The notes beneath the pieces were generated by a model. It ran no database searches. It was not told the DNA's origin and saw only the letters and a program-made list of their open reading frames with translations. A stretch of 64,000 bases of DNA. It comes from Staphylococcus pseudintermedius (lineage in GTDB: Bacteria; Bacillota; Bacilli; Staphylococcales; Staphylococcaceae). The DNA is taken from contig NZ_MLGE02000001.1 of assembly GCF_001792775.2 (NCBI RefSeq), positions 1 to 64,000 of the forward strand. Reading direction: 5' to 3'. This document shows positions 62,101-64,000 of the stretch, one piece after another; position 1 is the first letter of the stretch, and every line of letters starts with the position of its first letter. Position numbers and translations under genes: made by a program.

Positions 62101-62856
62101 GTGCTATTAGATCGATTTGTAAATGCAAACTATGACCAGTTGAACGACAATGATTTACATATTATCAAAACCGTTCATGACCATATTGATGCTATGAAGA
62201 AGATGAAAATTCAAGACTTAGCTTTAGTCGCACACACTTCCATTTCGTCCATTCATCGTCTTTGCCGTAAATTAGGGTTTGATGGCTATAGCGAATTAAA
62301 AACGTATATTAAACTCAACTATCAAAAGGAAGCATTACCACAAGATACTATTGCATTACTTGAACACGATATTCAACAAACGATGAAGCATCTCAATCAC
62401 ATCGACTTTTCGAGCCTTAACCAACGTATTGATGAAGCGCCTTTTATTTATATTTATGGGACAGGCACAGCACAACAATCCGTCGCACAAGATGTACAAC
62501 GTCAAATTCTCGCATTGCACAAAAAATCTGTCGTCTTGAAAAATGAATTAGAACTTTTACATGCGCTCGATATGATGTCGCCATGTGAATTGCTCATTAT
62601 TATTTCGCTTTCCGGTGATACTACACGTTTTGAAGAAGTCATCAAATCTATTAAAGCACGAGAACTTTCCTATATTAGTGTGACGACACTTCAAGACAAT
62701 TCGTTAGCGCAACATGCAACGTTTAACATCTATGTTCATAGCACACCTTTCCGTTTGTTCAATCAAGTTGACAACTCTAGTTTCGTCACTTTCCATCTCG
62801 CCTTTGATATGATTTTGAGAAAATATAGCACTTGGAAGTTAAAGCAACCACATTAA
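62101..62856 (+). CDS. glvR: RpiR-family transcriptional regulator of the glv operon
   Basis: 251 residues: N-terminal RpiR helix-turn-helix (about 1-77; HTSISSIHRLCRKLGFDGYSEL) and a C-terminal SIS sugar-phosphate-binding domain (about 105-230; YIYGTGTAQQS, IIISLSGDT). Divergent to glvC-glvA, so likely their regulator, sensing a sugar phosphate. I choose GTG at 62101, 8 nt after AGGAGG; a TTG two codons upstream is too close to that site. Confidence 0.85.
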   Translation: MLLDRFVNANYDQLNDNDLHIIKTVHDHIDAMKKMKIQDLALVAHTSISSIHRLCRKLGFDGYSELKTYIKLNYQKEALPQDTIALLEHDIQQTMKHLNHIDFSSLNQRIDEAPFIYIYGTGTAQQSVAQDVQRQILALHKKSVVLKNELELLHALDMMSPCELLIIISLSGDTTRFEEVIKSIKARELSYISVTTLQDNSLAQHATFNIYVHSTPFRLFNQVDNSSFVTFHLAFDMILRKYSTWKLKQPH

Positions 62857-62933
62857 TTTAAATACTGCAGTAGCTAAATCTATGCTGTCGTTTGTGATTT
62901 AACAATGTTGGTGCTGTTTGAATCCATTAAAAA

Positions 62934-62972
62934 ACAAGGGTATGCCACCACAGTGGACGCACTACCCTTGCA
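62934..62972. terminator. Terminator between glvR and the membrane protein
   Basis: CAAGGGTA and TACCCTTG flank a loop of about 20 nt, with A-rich sequence on the left giving a T-run on the minus strand. Confidence 0.6.
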
Positions 62973-62981
62973 CATATCAAA

Positions 62982-63542
62982 CTATGCTTTTGTGTTTTGA
63001 TTTTCTGGTTGTATAAATTGTAATTCATAGACAGAGCTTTCATCGTAACGATTGAAGCTATCAATATGCCCTTGTAAGTAGAGCGTTTGTACTTTTCGAC
63101 TGACGTTATGTTGATATTGAATTTTAATTTGGAGGTTCGATTCATAGCCATTATTTTCAATAGTACGATCTAATTCGTCAAATACGTCCTTGTTAATCGG
63201 TAGAAGATAACTTTCTTTGCTCGGTAAAATACTGACATACTTGCTCTGTAACACGTTTTCTTCATCCAAGTACACTTCTATCTTGATTTGTTTAGCCGCA
63301 CCCGCACCAAGGTTAAATAATTTCAAATAATCCTCGCCCCATTGAGCATCTTCTGTTTGATGTGCTGATGTATTTCTTAATTTTAACTTTTCTCCATCAC
63401 GCGTCATCAAAATTTGGTTAAATCCGAGTGCGGGTAAAAAACTCATTTTCATTTGGTACAACTGTATTGATACAGAGATAAAATAGAATAATGCCATAAT
63501 AAACGTACCAATCGAACCTATCGCAGAAATGATATTAATCAT
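62982..63542 (-). CDS. Membrane-anchored protein of unknown function
   Basis: 186 residues with one N-terminal transmembrane segment (about 5-27; SAIGSIGTFIMALFYFISVS) and a soluble, beta-rich remainder facing the cytoplasm or outside. This arrangement is common in small staphylococcal proteins of unknown role. I recognise no family. Confidence 0.7.
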   Translation of the reverse strand: MINIISAIGSIGTFIMALFYFISVSIQLYQMKMSFLPALGFNQILMTRDGEKLKLRNTSAHQTEDAQWGEDYLKLFNLGAGAAKQIKIEVYLDEENVLQSKYVSILPSKESYLLPINKDVFDELDRTIENNGYESNLQIKIQYQHNVSRKVQTLYLQGHIDSFNRYDESSVYELQFIQPENQNTKA

Positions 63543-63673
63543 CTCGATACACCTCTAATAAATCAATTTTATTTTAAACTTATTCCACGTTAAAGACCGT
63601 TTTAAACTGAGGATATCAACTATTACCAAGCGCGTACGGAGGGCATTATCCTACTATGTTGTAGTGATTCTAT

Positions 63674-64000
63674 CTACTTCACCATTTTATTTTTCGTTTC
63701 ATCCGAAAAAGCAATGTAGCCTTCACGAATATTGATTACATTTTGATAACCTTTTGCCTCTAGTAGACCTACAGCAATAGAACTTCTCACACCTGATTGG
63801 CAATGGACATAAATTTCATCTTCTTTATTGAAAGGTAAAGTTGCATCCTTTAGTTGACCATGTGGCACATGCACTGCTTGTGGTAAATGTCCATTATGCC
63901 ACTCTTGGTCTGTTCGAACATCTAAAACGTGTTCTTCGTCTCCTATAAAATCTTTACTATGCACATGTTGTGTTACGATACTGCCTTGAGGTTGCTTATA
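63674..64000 (-). CDS. Rhodanese domain, probably C-terminal part of a CstB-like persulfide dioxygenase; 5' end outside window
   Basis: The frame stays open past the window edge (KQPQGSIVTQ precedes HSKDFIGDEE), so the apparent GTG start at 63964 is internal. The visible part is a rhodanese sulfurtransferase with the active-site loop HCQSGVRSS and DVRTDQEWHNGHLPQAVHVP. A linker and long upstream extension fit CstB, a metallo-beta-lactamase/rhodanese fusion that oxidises persulfides in staphylococci. A different multidomain rhodanese remains possible. Confidence 0.7.
   Translation of the reverse strand, partial: YKQPQGSIVTQHVHSKDFIGDEEHVLDVRTDQEWHNGHLPQAVHVPHGQLKDATLPFNKEDEIYVHCQSGVRSSIAVGLLEAKGYQNVINIREGYIAFSDETKNKMVK

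Overview
This window is chromosomal DNA of a coagulase-positive, probably animal-associated Staphylococcus. The evidence is the order rrn–recR–ybaB–dnaX–SRP RNA–treRCP–gltDB–gltC. The window also carries a Sle1-type amidase, an IsaB-like antigen, a von Willebrand factor-binding coagulase, a superantigen-like protein and an SEA-type enterotoxin. The species cannot be fixed from sequence reading alone. Most of the window is ordinary core genome; the accessory material is concentrated at the left edge and around 38.8-39.6 kb and 52.3-55.6 kb.

Layout. Positions 1-2,200 hold the end of a phage MuF-type minor head protein that runs off the window and appears to be entering a polymorphic-toxin tail, followed by a small type I toxin–antitoxin locus (SprG/SprF-like). 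A minus-strand rRNA operon (16S 9,167 to 7,612, 23S, 5S) continues into 20 tandem tRNA genes (4,095 to 2,267). Next come recR, ybaB and dnaX, a GNAT acetyltransferase and the 272-nt SRP RNA. The trehalose operon treP-treC-treR follows, its promoter apparently built from nested TreR and CcpA sites. A second identical tRNA-Ser(TGA) and glutamate synthase gltB-gltD with divergent gltC come after it.

From 24.8 to 38.4 kb are two YibE/F-type membrane proteins and a UvrA-like ABC protein, followed by a fossil YefM antitoxin end. IsaB-like, Sle1, small membrane proteins, the reverse transsulfuration pair mccA-mccB with a structured 3' region, a type B carboxylesterase and an SNF-family symporter complete this part. 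At 38.8 kb lies an SEA-group enterotoxin gene with no adjacent phage genes. The kdp potassium system (kdpED minus; kdpFABC plus) follows.

From 47.8 kb: a frameshifted FMN azoreductase, the PPDK regulator and pyruvate phosphate dikinase, a dehydratase/epimerase fossil, vwb and an SSL gene (both preceded by SaeR-like boxes with the same spacing), the panBCD operon with divergent panE, a GH4/PTS alpha-glucoside operon with a divergent RpiR regulator, a membrane protein, and the rhodanese end of a CstB-like gene cut by the window edge.

Functional themes are trehalose and maltose-type sugar uptake by PTS under carbon catabolite control, glutamate and sulfur amino-acid metabolism, pantothenate synthesis, potassium uptake, and secreted host-interaction proteins. 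CRISPR arrays, intact insertion sequences and integrases were not seen.
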